64,000 nucleotides of DNA from Jejuia algarum (GCA_947495775.1 CANMAQ010000001.1:1-64000), one strand, 5' to 3'. Positions 26,286-35,505 are shown, counted from the first letter of the stretch. Numbers and translations are program-made. Notes: generated from the sequence alone by a model not told the origin.

Positions 26286-26433
26286 TTAAAAAAATAACGA
26301 AAAAGCGAAAGCGTAAAGCTTTCTTAAACAGAATAGCCCCTTAGGGGCGTGTGTTAGGAAAACGCGTCACAGCTGCTTTAGTACGATTTACTAAAACAAA
26401 AGAGATAAAAGATATGTTGTTTCCTGTTTTCAC
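26286..26433 (-). promoter_or_regulatory. Possible arginine attenuator in the operon leader
   Basis: Between the putative promoter and the first gene a GTG-initiated 30-codon frame (26341-26433) carries three Arg codons, ending in Asn-Thr-Arg-Pro. Its stop codon lies in the loop of GCCCC TAA GGGGC, and next comes the hairpin GAAAGC TTTAC GCTTTC followed by a T-rich run (26286-26306). This is the layout of a leader peptide plus terminator. The number of Arg codons is modest and there is no ATG, so the call is weak. Confidence 0.3.
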
Positions 26434-26496
26434 TGAATACTACTTAACTATTAACTCTAAATCGTCGGCGGTAGCCCCTTTCGTTAATATTGCTTG

Positions 26497-26504
26497 CAAA
26501 AGTA
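26497..26504 (-). promoter_or_regulatory. Putative -7 box for the arg/pro operon
   Basis: TACTTTTG on the minus strand matches the Bacteroidota -7 consensus TAnnTTTG. It lies about 310 bases upstream of the first gene. No convincing -33 TTG was found at the usual distance. Confidence 0.45.
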
Positions 26505-26709
26505 CAACTTATTATTTATATAGCCATATAATATGCTGTTTAACTTTCATGTAGGTATGAAATAAGGCTTTTGTTCCTAATCGGTGTAAATATGATATGA
26601 CTAGATCTCTTGCAGCTTATAAAAAGCGTTCTTAGCCCTTTGGTATGAAGACAAATATGATACCATTAGACATTTGCACCTAAATAGCAATGTATGTTGA
26701 AACTCTAAA

Positions 26710-26877
26710 TCAGTTTGGGTTAAAACAAGTGCCAGGAATTGGTCTTTCTATACAATTGCCCTCTCCAAAGCAGACCGTTTCTGTTTCGCAGCCTTCTTGT
26801 TCGTCTTCTGTACAAGACAGCGTATTAAAAACTAAAAGTGTTAGAACCGTAAATTTAAATATCGGTAGTAATCTCAT
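26710..26877 (-). CDS. Small Cys-rich lipoprotein, 55 residues
   Basis: The frame begins ATG at 26877 and ends TGA at 26710-26712. Signal peptide MRLLPIFKFTVLTLLVFNTL ends in the lipobox LSC with lipidated Cys22. The mature part (TEDEQEGCETETVCFGEGN and onward) is acidic and has four further cysteines at about 30, 36, 42 and 51, enough for two disulfides. It starts 63 bases after the outer-membrane protein gene on the same strand. The opposite-strand frame here is its shadow. Function unknown. Confidence 0.65.
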   Translation of the reverse strand: MRLLPIFKFTVLTLLVFNTLSCTEDEQEGCETETVCFGEGNCIERPIPGTCFNPN

Positions 26878-26939
26878 TGTTTTGTATTTTTATTTAAATC
26901 CACCTCCTGTAGTGCCTAAATTATCAGATATTTTCAATA

Positions 26940-27500
26940 TTATTTTAAAGGAAATGTAACACCAACTGCAATGGCACCTGAAACCTGCTTAACGGAGGGT
27001 TGGTAATAATAGATGAATGCTATGTCTACATTATTTTGTTTCCCAAGCTCTAAACCTATTGTAACAGGAAAATGAGCAATCACACCAGACTTATCAATGT
27101 CATTAAAAAATGTAAACGTTTCAAATTTACCTACTGAGGCACCTATCCCCAATTCAACAAATGGTGCAACCCATGGAATTGGAGCGCGAAGTCTTGCCTT
27201 TCCTCCTAATAAAAAAGCTTTAGTTTCGGCTTTTTCAACTGTTGGAAAACCATTAACATCTTCTCCATTAGAATTTGTTAGTAATACTCCTGCATAAGGT
27301 CTTAACTCAAACCAAGATTTCACTTTTAAAACCAAATCTGCTTGTGCAAAAACACCTCCATTTCTGATAATTGCAACGCTCTCATCTGGGACCGTAATCC
27401 CATATCCCGCCTGTACATTCAATGTTTTTTCTTTTATGAATTGCGCTTGAACTGTACTTGAAAATACTACGAAAAATAATACCAACACATGTTTAATCAT
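26940..27500 (-). CDS. Outer-membrane beta-barrel-like protein
   Basis: 186 residues from the ATG at 27500, where a signal peptide (MIKHVLVLFFVVFSSTVQAQ) begins; the frame extends 21 codons further upstream but that part does not look coding. The mature protein alternates short beta strands with turns (NVQAGYGITVPDES, FELRPYAGVLLTNSNG, APFVELGIGASVGKF, VTIGLELGKQNNVDIAFIYYY) and ends GAIAVGVTFPLK, a typical strand with a near-terminal aromatic residue. This fits an eight-stranded OmpW/OmpA-like barrel. No ligand can be named. It is followed by the small lipoprotein. Confidence 0.7.
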   Translation of the reverse strand: MIKHVLVLFFVVFSSTVQAQFIKEKTLNVQAGYGITVPDESVAIIRNGGVFAQADLVLKVKSWFELRPYAGVLLTNSNGEDVNGFPTVEKAETKAFLLGGKARLRAPIPWVAPFVELGIGASVGKFETFTFFNDIDKSGVIAHFPVTIGLELGKQNNVDIAFIYYYQPSVKQVSGAIAVGVTFPLK

Positions 27501-27860
27501 GACCCCCTTTAATTTATACGCCTCAAAACTAATACTTCTAAGGTTAAAAAAAAATAGTATCAATAATGAATTACAGAAAGGTTTCTCTTTTCGCTATTAT
27601 AGGCTAGAATTGTGATAAACCTCTTACCTAACAGGTCTTAAACAGTCGCTTAGAAATTATTACAGCCCTACACATCCTTAGGCTGTGCATTAATTTTCTT
27701 TTTAGGATATTGTTTATTGTAACGCTTGCTCGCGCTCCCAAAAACACAGGAATGGACTCATCTAATGGGGTATCTACAGCATTGATAAGGCCTCTCCTTA
27801 CGGTAATTAAACGTACAGCTCGTCTTCCCAAAGTCCTTCTAGGCGCTACGGTGTGTACAC
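27501..27860 (-). other. Intergenic stretch, no supported gene
   Basis: A 67-codon frame at 27628-27831 is arginine-rich and has no recognisable content or start signal, so it is not annotated. Nothing else was seen. Confidence 0.5.
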
Positions 27861-28901
27861 CTAGTTTGAAGCTTCATAAATAAACGCTCTTAAATCTTCC
27901 ACTTGCTTTTCGCTTAAGCGTTCTTTCGTGTAGTGTGGCATATAGGGTTTATGGCCTGGTATAGGATGTGTGCCTTTTCGCGTGATGGTATATAGTGAAA
28001 ATGCTTTATCTCTTTCTGTTTTGCGTTTTAAAAACTTATAACTCGGTTTATCTTTACCTAACTCTAAATAAGTAGCTGCTTTACCTGGGCCGTGGCAATT
28101 TAAACAACTTGAGGTGTAAATATGCGCTCCTACTTCAGGATCGCCTGTAATAGCCCTGTTTGCATTTTGCTTCGGCTCTAAAAATGTAGCGGGAGAATAA
28201 CTAAGGTAATGCGACTTTACCAAAGCCACAATACTATCGTTTTTTTCCTGTTTTGCGGTTTTTAAGGTTTGAAGGTCGGCCTGCGAAAGCTTTAAATCGC
28301 CAAGCTTTAAATCTATCGTCCAAAGGTAAGACAGAATAGCCTCTTCTTCCCAAACATCAATTCTGCGGCCTTGAGAACAGACCTCTGCACATAATTGAAT
28401 TGCACCGCGTAAGCTATGTCGTGCAGGCACTACTAAATCGCCATATTTCTTTTTGTAATCGCCATTATACCATGTTTCGCGATTTACAGTACCGTATAGA
28501 GTGGTGCCTTGCAAAAAAGGAATCCCTTGTTCTACAGCGTAATCTAAACGTGTTTCTGGGTTGCTGTAACGCAAATCGGGATCTTCTTTTACTGTATTAT
28601 GGCAATCGGTACATTTATAAAATTTTGAAATGAATTTTGTCTTCTTCCCGTTTCTAATAGTACGCCCTTTTCTAACAAGGTCTTCTCCCATTTTTACTTT
28701 TTCATCCTCTAAATTAGCGATATAATGAGCTTGCGGTTTGTTTCCAAATGCTTCTAATAGCTTTGCTACAGATGTAGATGCGTTCCATTCTAAAGGCACG
28801 ATAGTCGTAAATGCCGAAGACGCCGCAATAACTACTAAAAAAACAAGAGCATATATGCCGTTACGTTTATATTTTAATACGGTTTTATAAAATTCTTTCA
28901 T
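27861..28901 (-). CDS. Dihaem cytochrome c
   Basis: 346 residues from the ATG at 28901; an upstream TTG start is less likely. One N-terminal hydrophobic segment (GIYALVFLVVIAASSAF, about residues 15-31) anchors or exports the protein. Two haem-binding motifs are seen: CTDCH near residue 98 and CLNCH near 267, separated by a domain containing SLRGAIQLCAEVCSQGRRID. The C-terminal half (GDPEVGAHIYTSSCLNCHG) is a normal cytochrome c domain with PYMPHY supplying a candidate Met axial ligand. It should be a periplasmic electron carrier. No partner gene is adjacent, so its pathway is unknown. Confidence 0.85.
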   Translation of the reverse strand: MKEFYKTVLKYKRNGIYALVFLVVIAASSAFTTIVPLEWNASTSVAKLLEAFGNKPQAHYIANLEDEKVKMGEDLVRKGRTIRNGKKTKFISKFYKCTDCHNTVKEDPDLRYSNPETRLDYAVEQGIPFLQGTTLYGTVNRETWYNGDYKKKYGDLVVPARHSLRGAIQLCAEVCSQGRRIDVWEEEAILSYLWTIDLKLGDLKLSQADLQTLKTAKQEKNDSIVALVKSHYLSYSPATFLEPKQNANRAITGDPEVGAHIYTSSCLNCHGPGKAATYLELGKDKPSYKFLKRKTERDKAFSLYTITRKGTHPIPGHKPYMPHYTKERLSEKQVEDLRAFIYEASN

Positions 28902-29129
28902 ACCTTCGGTTTTGAATATCAATGCGTATGCTACACAAAATACGATTTATATAGTCTTCTCTTTATAGTAGGTCGTATTTTTTTGCGATTCCTTTTAAGA
29001 ATTCAAAATTAATCTTATTAAACTGGCTGTACGGTTTCATTATGGCATCGCAAAAGGGACTTCTTACCCTATTCATTACAGGCATCTCTTCTAAAAACCA
29101 CAACTAGATCTGCTTCTAAAACATGCACT

Positions 29130-29159
29130 GCATAGCGCCTTTATTAGCGGTTGCTATGC
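29130..29159 (-). terminator. Possible terminator of the lipopeptide/export operon
   Basis: Seven-pair stem GCATAGC/GCTATGC with a partly paired interior (CGC/GCG) lies about 50 bases after the tolC-like gene. On the minus strand only a short T run follows, so confidence is low. Confidence 0.35.
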
Positions 29160-29206
29160 GTACACAACTGGTTTTAGGGTATTTTGAATTAAAAACGCAA
29201 TTGTCT

Positions 29207-30547
29207 CTATTCGAAATAAAACTTAAATATTTTTAGCTTTAGCAGATAATTATACTTCGCTCTAGCACTATTAGTTTGCGCGGTAAACAGTCGATTCCGA
29301 CTTTCTATAAATTCGTAGATTGCACTTATACCTAATTTGTATTTCTCTGATGACACATTAAACGCTTCTTCTTGAAATTCAAGAATTTTATGTGTAGAGT
29401 TTAAGGACGCGCGTGCAGTAATCATATCGTTATAAGCTTGCTGTGCTGCGTTTAAAATTTCTTTTTTGCCTTGTTTGAAATTTAATGTTGCAGTCTGATA
29501 GTTTAGTTTGCTTTTGTTGTAGGTTTCTTTAGTTACGAAACGGTTAAATATAGGAACGACTAACGAAAACCCCAAATAATGCAGACGGTTTGCATCTAAC
29601 TGTTTTAAAAAACCGTTGGCTTCTAACGCATTGGTTTGTGTATTAAATACAACGTCGTCTTGACCTTGCAAATGGTAATACCCTGTTCCATAAGAATAGT
29701 CGAAACTTAGTTTAGGATAAAATTTAGATCTATTGATTTTTACTTGTTGCTGACTCAATTTAGCCTCTGATGCTAGCATTAAGATTAACGGGTGCTGCGT
29801 TTCTAAACGCGTATCATCTAGCCCAGACAGGCTCTCATCCTGTGCATTGGCTTGAAAAGTATCTCGATCTAAGTCCACAACATCAAACGCTTCGATATCC
29901 TCAACAGATAAGATTTCCTTTAAACTTATAAGTGCATTTTTAAAATCGTTTTTGGCTTTTACCACTCCATTCTTATCAGATTCTACTAAGGATTCATTTT
30001 CCAAAAGTTCACTTTTAGTAATCGATGCTGCTTTATACAATCCTGTGATACGTTCCAACTGTTTTGTGCTATTTTCGAGCCTATTCTCTGCTATTTTAAT
30101 GGCTTCTTTATGCAATAAAGCTTGTAGGTAGGCACTTGTTATTGAAAGTTCTAAGTTTTTACGAATGGTATTTAGCTGCAATCTACCATGTGCGCTATTC
30201 ATTTTCGACAACCGTTTTTTATGCACATTGGTGAGACCGTCGAATATGGTTAGAGATGACGCCACATAAAAGGTATTAGATCTACTTTCTAATTGCCCTA
30301 CATTTGTAGACACGTTAAAACTATTTCCTAAATTAAAATTTTGTGTACCTCCAAAACTTAAATCTGGTAAAAACGCCCCTTTTGCTATGTTTTCATCGTG
30401 TTCTAACTTAAAATTCGTGTTCACCTGTCTCTCGACGTCTATATTTTTTTCTTTTGCCAGTGCAATACACGCTTCTAAGGACATTGTATTTTGTGTATGC
30501 CCATAAAGAGCGCCTAAAAGAAAACAAGATGCTATTAGATGTTTCAT
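29207..30547 (-). CDS. TolC-family outer-membrane efflux protein
   Basis: 446 residues with a signal peptide (MKHLIASCFLLGALYGHTQN). Two long coiled-coil/beta repeats are seen, each of the OEP type: CIALAKEKNIDVERQ starts the first, and EAFNVSSEKYKLGISAIYEFIESRNRL is the classical end of the second. It would form the outer-membrane and periplasmic tunnel of a tripartite exporter. It follows the permease gene by 17 bases and is the last gene of the operon that starts with the precursor peptides. Proposed cargo: the modified peptide. Confidence 0.88.
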   Translation of the reverse strand: MKHLIASCFLLGALYGHTQNTMSLEACIALAKEKNIDVERQVNTNFKLEHDENIAKGAFLPDLSFGGTQNFNLGNSFNVSTNVGQLESRSNTFYVASSLTIFDGLTNVHKKRLSKMNSAHGRLQLNTIRKNLELSITSAYLQALLHKEAIKIAENRLENSTKQLERITGLYKAASITKSELLENESLVESDKNGVVKAKNDFKNALISLKEILSVEDIEAFDVVDLDRDTFQANAQDESLSGLDDTRLETQHPLILMLASEAKLSQQQVKINRSKFYPKLSFDYSYGTGYYHLQGQDDVVFNTQTNALEANGFLKQLDANRLHYLGFSLVVPIFNRFVTKETYNKSKLNYQTATLNFKQGKKEILNAAQQAYNDMITARASLNSTHKILEFQEEAFNVSSEKYKLGISAIYEFIESRNRLFTAQTNSARAKYNYLLKLKIFKFYFE

Positions 30548-30564
30548 ATTGTATTTTTTTTAAA

Positions 30565-31803
30565 TCACTCTTCTCTTAGAGCCTCTATTGGTTTGATGAT
30601 TGCGGCTCTTCTGGCAGGAAAAAATGCGGCAAAAAAACCAGCAGCAATTAGTGTCACTAGAGCTACAACTACCACTTGAAGGTTAATTGCAGGATCTAGA
30701 AAAAATTCACTTTTTAAACGAAATGCTGTAACAGCATAATTAATTCCTTCTATGAAAAGCAGCCCTATAGACAAGCCCAAATACCCAGATAAGCCTGTTA
30801 AAAAAATAGATTCGAACACAATCATTTTTATAATTGAAAAAGGTGTTGCGCCTATGGCTTTTCTAACTCCTATTTCCTTGGTGCGTTCTTTTATATTTAT
30901 CACCATAATATTGCTTACCCCCACAATACCCGATAATAATGTACCTATACCAATTACCCACATAAATACACGTATTGCTTTAAATAAACCTTGATACTTC
31001 GAAAACTCTTCTCTGGTATTCCACGTGTAAATGGCTTTATCATCTGGGTGTACCCGGTGTTGTTCTTTTAAAAACGCTAAGATATCCCCCTCTGTTTCTG
31101 CTTGTTTAGTCACCACTCCTATATTGTCTATTCTATTTTTTCTATTAAAGTTATTTTGAAATGTTGTATGTGGAATAAGAATTGTTTTATTCTCTTCATT
31201 AGCTTGCTCGCCTTCTCTTAAAGACTCGAATACGCCTACAATTCTATAATGACTATCTTCTATCTTTATATACGCGCCTATTACTTGTTCCTTTTTATAA
31301 AGTTCTGCTTTAACTTCGCTGCCTATAATAGCGACTTGTCTATTTTGCCTATTATCTAACGTATTAACGTAGCGTCCTTGTTTTAGATTAACATTTCTTA
31401 AGTAAAACACGTCTGGCTCTACACCATAAATCTCATACTTTTCGTTAACAATACCATGCTGTACTAACCGCAGTGTATTGGTGTACGATCTGGCTCCTAT
31501 ATATTTTATATCCTTTTTGTATTTAGATTTAACTAAGGCTAAATCTTCGTTAGTTAAATAAATTTTTCTATTCTCTTTTACGCCTTGATAAGGTATTTTA
31601 GTGCTTTTGGCATAGATATGAAAGCTGTTAATATCGAACCCTTTAAACATATTTGTAACGCCTTTTTCTAAGCCGTCGCCAGACCCTAAAAGCAATAGCA
31701 GCATGAAAATACCCCAAAACACACCAAAAGCGGTTAAGAAGGTACGCGCCTTATTCTTTTTTAAGGTTTCAACTATTTCTTGTATTTCATCTCTACTTAT
31801 CAT
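30565..31803 (-). CDS. MacB-like ABC transporter permease
   Basis: 412 residues. One N-terminal membrane helix (about 20-42) after the amphipathic start EIVETLKKNKARTFLTAFGV, a ~230-residue periplasmic MacB-PCD domain (IGARSYTNTLR ... YRIVGVFES), then three C-terminal helices with the FtsX/MacB motif NIKERTKEIGVRKAIGATP. This is the mechanotransmission type of ABC permease that works from the periplasm rather than by transmembrane flipping. It overlaps the adaptor gene by 11 bases. With the ATPase, adaptor and TolC genes it makes a complete MacAB-TolC-like pump. Confidence 0.9.
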   Translation of the reverse strand: MISRDEIQEIVETLKKNKARTFLTAFGVFWGIFMLLLLLGSGDGLEKGVTNMFKGFDINSFHIYAKSTKIPYQGVKENRKIYLTNEDLALVKSKYKKDIKYIGARSYTNTLRLVQHGIVNEKYEIYGVEPDVFYLRNVNLKQGRYVNTLDNRQNRQVAIIGSEVKAELYKKEQVIGAYIKIEDSHYRIVGVFESLREGEQANEENKTILIPHTTFQNNFNRKNRIDNIGVVTKQAETEGDILAFLKEQHRVHPDDKAIYTWNTREEFSKYQGLFKAIRVFMWVIGIGTLLSGIVGVSNIMVINIKERTKEIGVRKAIGATPFSIIKMIVFESIFLTGLSGYLGLSIGLLFIEGINYAVTAFRLKSEFFLDPAINLQVVVVALVTLIAAGFFAAFFPARRAAIIKPIEALREE

Positions 31804-32863
31804 AAACGCGAATCAATTCGTTACCTGTTAATCCTGATACGACTTCTGTATAGATCCCATCTGAAAGCCCAAGTGTTATGGCTCTTTTTTCTGTTTCATT
31901 TTCATTCTTATTCACTTCTACATATATAGAATCTCCTTTTACCTCAATCCACTCTTCTTTTATGGCTAGAGTAGCATTACGAGCTTCGGTTACAATTTTA
32001 GCATTGGCGCTAAACCCTGTTTTTTCAGTCTTTACATTGGCTAATGTGGATTTGATTTCAAAAAGAATCATCCCATCTTTATTGCTGCCACTTGTAGATA
32101 TCTCAGACAGCACGCCTTTTTGATCTTGATCGGTAATCGCGGCATTTATAATAACATCCATACCTTTACTTAATTTAGATACTTCGTATTCTTTTACATT
32201 ACCTTTAAACACCATTTCCTCAATATTTGCAATTTTAGCAATGGTAGTGCCTGCATTAAAATTATTACTTTGAATAATGGACGCGCCTATTTTAGTGGGT
32301 AATAGCGTTACAACACCATCTATGGTAGACACTATAGACGTATTTGAGGTTTGCGTATTCGAATAATTCCCCGACTTTACGATACGATATCTTTTTCTAG
32401 CCTCTTGCAGTTGCGCTTTAGCATTGAGATATGCATTCTCGGTTTTTTCGAAATCGGCTTTGGCTATAATTCCTTTTTTTAGAAGTATTTTATTTCTGTT
32501 GTGTACTACCGTTTGATTGTCGAAATTGAGTTTCGAAATTCTCACATCAGATTCTGAAGCCGCCAACGTTTCCATATCTGGAATTACACTTATTTTAGCA
32601 ATAACTTGATTTTTACGAACGCGGTCGCCATTGTTTACATAAATAGCTTCTAAAACTCCCGAAATTCTTGACTTAATTTCAACTTCTTCTTTAGGCAAAA
32701 CAATTCCCGAACACATTACAAAATTTTTAAGCATTCGCGTTTCGGGCCGTTCTAAATGGTACGCCATAACATTGGCCTCCTTTTTAGTTACAAAATAATA
32801 TACTGGCCAAACCAACAGGAGGACTAAAACTATTAAAAGGATGATTTTGATAACTTTTTTCAT
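31793..32863 (-). CDS. HlyD/MacA-like periplasmic adaptor
   Basis: 356 residues. An N-terminal anchor helix (IKIILLIVLVLLLVWPVYYF, about residues 5-24) is followed by a lipoyl/barrel-sandwich half (SGVLEAIYVNNGDRVRKNQVIAKI), a coiled-coil hairpin (ESDVRISKLNFDNQ ... KAQLQEARKRY) and beta-barrel domains. This is the membrane fusion protein of a tripartite pump, bridging the permease with TolC. It starts eight bases after the ATPase gene ends and overlaps the permease gene. Confidence 0.88.
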   Translation of the reverse strand: MKKVIKIILLIVLVLLLVWPVYYFVTKKEANVMAYHLERPETRMLKNFVMCSGIVLPKEEVEIKSRISGVLEAIYVNNGDRVRKNQVIAKISVIPDMETLAASESDVRISKLNFDNQTVVHNRNKILLKKGIIAKADFEKTENAYLNAKAQLQEARKRYRIVKSGNYSNTQTSNTSIVSTIDGVVTLLPTKIGASIIQSNNFNAGTTIAKIANIEEMVFKGNVKEYEVSKLSKGMDVIINAAITDQDQKGVLSEISTSGSNKDGMILFEIKSTLANVKTEKTGFSANAKIVTEARNATLAIKEEWIEVKGDSIYVEVNKNENETEKRAITLGLSDGIYTEVVSGLTGNELIRVYDK

Positions 32864-32870
32864 TTTACAT

Positions 32871-33593
32871 TTATTTTTTCTTAATATCGGATTCTATTTT
32901 ACCGTCTTTCAAATGAATAATCCTATCGGTTAAATTCGCTATTTCGTTTTCATGTGTAATTATAATTACGGTAATGCCTTTAGCATTAATGTCACGAAGC
33001 AAGGTCATAATTGCTAGTGATGTTTTAGAATCTAAGGCCCCCGTCGGTTCATCGGCTAAAATAATTTTAGGAGAGGTACTCAAGGCTCGTGCTATAGCAA
33101 CACGTTGATTTTGCCCTCCTGATAAGGCTTTAGGTAAATGGTATATACGGTCTTCTAAACCTACACGTCGCAGCATCTCTTTTGCTATTTTATGCCGCTT
33201 TTTTTTAATCATTTTTTGATAAAACAAAGGCAAGGCCACATTGTCTAAAGCTGTTTTATAAGGAATAAGATTAAAAGACTGAAATACAAAACCAATCACC
33301 TTATTTCTAATATGCGCCGCTTCAGATGGGCTTAGGGCTGCAATAGGTCTATCATCTAACTCATAAACACCACGGTCTAAAGTATCTAAAATGCCTAAAA
33401 TACTTAGTAAGGTAGATTTCCCAGATCCTGAAGGCCCCATTATAGACACAAACTCTCCTGCTTTTACAGATAAATTAATACCTTTTAAAACATGCAAATC
33501 GTGATCGCCGTTACTGTAACTTTTATGTAATGATTCTATTTTAAGCACCTTGTTTGTATTTAATGTAGCATTCCAGATAAGGTGCCATAACAT
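32871..33593 (-). CDS. MacB/LolD-type ABC transporter ATPase
   Basis: 240 residues as read from the ATG at 33593, which overlaps the dehydratase gene by 34 bases; a GTG start near KVLKIES is also possible because homology begins there. Walker A is GPSGSGKST (53-61), the signature LSGGQNQRVAIARAL (157-171) and Walker B ILADEPTGALD (178-188). The H-loop histidine is in IIITHEN. The sequence between A and signature (GFVFQSFNLIPYKTALDNV) is typical of the LolD/MacB class. It powers the pump encoded by the next three genes. Confidence 0.92.
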   Translation of the reverse strand: MLWHLIWNATLNTNKVLKIESLHKSYSNGDHDLHVLKGINLSVKAGEFVSIMGPSGSGKSTLLSILGILDTLDRGVYELDDRPIAALSPSEAAHIRNKVIGFVFQSFNLIPYKTALDNVALPLFYQKMIKKKRHKIAKEMLRRVGLEDRIYHLPKALSGGQNQRVAIARALSTSPKIILADEPTGALDSKTSLAIMTLLRDINAKGITVIIITHENEIANLTDRIIHLKDGKIESDIKKK

Positions 33594-33988
33594 ACAATGT
33601 CGCCGTTATCTTTTAGTGCTGTAACTTTACATTTCAATTTCCTAAACTTGAAATAAATTTTCTCTGAGACCACTGTAATTCGGTCTCCTGGATAGCTAGG
33701 GTTGGAATATTTAACCTCTGAGGAGGTGAAAAATATATCTGTATAACTGTATGCTTTCTCTGCCACTAAAAACTTTCCAAATGCCACTAAACCAATCTGT
33801 GCCATAATTTCTAAAACGATAACACCTGGTGTTATAGGATTATCAGGGAAATGTCCTTTAAAAAAAAAGGCATTTTGTGGTAGTTTATAATAGCCTTTTA
33901 TAAGATTTTCGTTTAAAAAAGTAATCTCATCAACAAACTTAAATGGTGGTTTGTGTGGCAGTTCTTCAACTATTCTCGCATACTTCAT
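33560..33988 (-). CDS. FabZ-like 3-hydroxyacyl-ACP dehydratase
   Basis: 142 residues, hot-dog fold. The catalytic signature GHFPDNPITPGVIVLEIMAQ lies at about residues 45-64 with the active-site His and Glu intact. The start (MKYARIVEELPHKPPFKFVDEI) also agrees with FabZ. It would dehydrate 3-hydroxyacyl-ACP during chain elongation, or bind acyl-ACP without acting as a house-keeping enzyme. The gene overlaps that of the carrier protein by 23 bases and the ATPase gene by 34 bases. Because it is locked in an operon with a peptide arginase, a dedicated function in building an acyl side chain is inferred. Confidence 0.85.
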   Translation of the reverse strand: MKYARIVEELPHKPPFKFVDEITFLNENLIKGYYKLPQNAFFFKGHFPDNPITPGVIVLEIMAQIGLVAFGKFLVAEKAYSYTDIFFTSSEVKYSNPSYPGDRITVVSEKIYFKFRKLKCKVTALKDNGDIVCYGTLSGMLH

Positions 33989-34226
33989 CTGCTTTTGTTT
34001 TTTGTTCCAACAGGGCTATGATATCTTTAACATATGCCAACTGATTAATTTCTTCTTCCTCTAAGCTTACCGCGAATTGGGTTTCTATTTCAACCAAAAT
34101 ATCGACCAGGTCTAAGGAGTCTATTCCTAAATTATCGACAATATGATCGTTTAAACTTAACTCTGAAACCCCTTTTAAATACGGTGTAATAATCGCTTTT
34201 AACGTCTCAATCATTGTGTTTTTCAT
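33966..34226 (-). CDS. Dedicated acyl carrier protein
   Basis: 86 residues when read from the ATG at 34226, which shares ATGA with the stop of the ketosynthase gene; a start ten codons upstream is possible but gives no such junction. The phosphopantetheine site is IVDNLGIDSLDLVDILVEIE, with the serine in the DSL motif. The rest is acidic and helical as in ACPs, with a short tail (KTKADEVCENS). It should carry the growing acyl chain for the adjacent ketosynthase and dehydratase and hand it to one of the two acyltransferases of this locus. Confidence 0.9.
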   Translation of the reverse strand: MKNTMIETLKAIITPYLKGVSELSLNDHIVDNLGIDSLDLVDILVEIETQFAVSLEEEEINQLAYVKDIIALLEQKTKADEVCENS

Positions 34227-35491
34227 GATGCTTTCCATTTTTTTAATATTAAACAACTGTTTACATCCCCAAACCCAAAACTTGCCTTTATAACATAATT
34301 AAGCGGTTGATGCTTTATGGTTTGCGGTATTCTACTTGGATCTATTTCGGATAAAATAACTTCATGAACATCCTCACTATTAATAGAGGGGTGTACATAA
34401 TCCTGATGAAGCTGTAATAAGGCTGCCACCGTTTCTATGCTTCCTGCGGCTGCTAGGCAATGGCCTATCATCGACTTAAGACTATTAATATGTGGGAACT
34501 TACGCGTGCTACTTCTCAAAACCTCATTCCAAACTTTAACCTCGAAAGGATCCATATAAGTTGCTGTTAAATGCCCAGAAATTAAGTCTATAGCGCTGGG
34601 GGCAATGCACTGCTCTAACATGGCGTCTTCAATACATTTTTTCATGGCGTTCGTATTGGGTTTGGTCATTGTACCACCATTACGCTGTCCGCCACAGTTA
34701 ATACTTCCACCTACAATTTCACCATAAATGGAGGCTTTGCGTTCTAGGGCACTTTCTAATTCTTCTAAGACCAAAGCGCCTGCTCCAGACCCAGGGACAA
34801 ACCCTTTAGCTTGTTGACTCATAGGCCTTGAGGCCTGTTCTGGGGAGCTGTTCATTGTCGCATTTAGAGCGCGAATCTTATCGAATGCCGACCAAGTTAC
34901 TGGACTACTCCCTTCACAACTGCCTACCAAAAGACGTTTCGCTTTCCCCATTTTAATACGCTCGTATCCCATAATAACCCCTTCTGTACCTGTACTACAG
35001 GCCGAAGAGTTGGATATAGAACAATTGCCTAAACCTAGAAACCCTGTTAAATACGAATTTAAAGCGCTAGTCATGCCTTGCTCTACAGTTCTCGCTCCTA
35101 TAGTTTTTATACTGTTATTATACAGCTTATGTGCGGTGTCTGCTATAATTTCTGGATTACTAGATATGGCTCCCATGATACAGCCACTATCCCAATCTAT
35201 TCCATCGTTTACAGAAAGGTGTGCATCTTCCCAAGCTTCTAATCCTGCTATAATGCCATAAACCAAATTATCAGCTTTAACGCGATGCAATAAATGTTCT
35301 GGAATATATTTGCGTTTTACAGCATCTGATACTTCGGGCACTCCACCTACATGACATCTTAAACCTAAGCGGTTGAGTTCTTCTATGTATTTGATACCAG
35401 ACAGACCTGTCTTAATTGCTGCATTAAACGCCTTTAGCCCCACCCCATTTGGCGCTACTACTCCTAAACCTGTAACCACAACTCGTTTCAT
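34223..35491 (-). CDS. Beta-ketoacyl-ACP synthase, FabF-like, dedicated
   Basis: 422 residues, thiolase fold. It starts KRVVVTGLGVVAPNG. The nucleophile is C165 in SNSSACSTGTEG, and the two histidines are H307 in ISGHLTATYMDPFE and H344 in SLKSMIGHCLAAAG. The first histidine motif departs from the usual AHGTST pattern (HLTATY), which suggests a specialised member rather than the house-keeping FabF. It condenses malonyl-ACP with an acyl primer. It follows the LpxL-like gene by 14 bases and is joined to the ACP gene by an ATGA overlap. Confidence 0.87.
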   Translation of the reverse strand: MKRVVVTGLGVVAPNGVGLKAFNAAIKTGLSGIKYIEELNRLGLRCHVGGVPEVSDAVKRKYIPEHLLHRVKADNLVYGIIAGLEAWEDAHLSVNDGIDWDSGCIMGAISSNPEIIADTAHKLYNNSIKTIGARTVEQGMTSALNSYLTGFLGLGNCSISNSSACSTGTEGVIMGYERIKMGKAKRLLVGSCEGSSPVTWSAFDKIRALNATMNSSPEQASRPMSQQAKGFVPGSGAGALVLEELESALERKASIYGEIVGGSINCGGQRNGGTMTKPNTNAMKKCIEDAMLEQCIAPSAIDLISGHLTATYMDPFEVKVWNEVLRSSTRKFPHINSLKSMIGHCLAAAGSIETVAALLQLHQDYVHPSINSEDVHEVILSEIDPSRIPQTIKHQPLNYVIKASFGFGDVNSCLILKKWKAS

Positions 35492-35505
35492 ACGTTCTTC
35501 TTTAT

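Noticed and set aside
26690..26959. 89-codon plus-strand frame
   Set aside because: It lies antisense to the small lipoprotein, which has a signal peptide and lipobox; the plus-strand product has no recognisable features.
27628..27831. 67-codon minus-strand frame
   Set aside because: Arginine-rich, no family, no start signal, and not linked to neighbours; likely chance.
28963..29040. 25-codon frame starting MKPYSQFNKINFEFLKG
   Set aside because: Could be the remnant of a longer enzyme N-terminus, but too short to assign and nothing follows in other frames.
33560..35491. Housekeeping fatty-acid synthesis genes
   Set aside because: The ketosynthase histidine motif is atypical and the genes are coupled to the peptide operon and exporter rather than to fabD/fabG/plsX.
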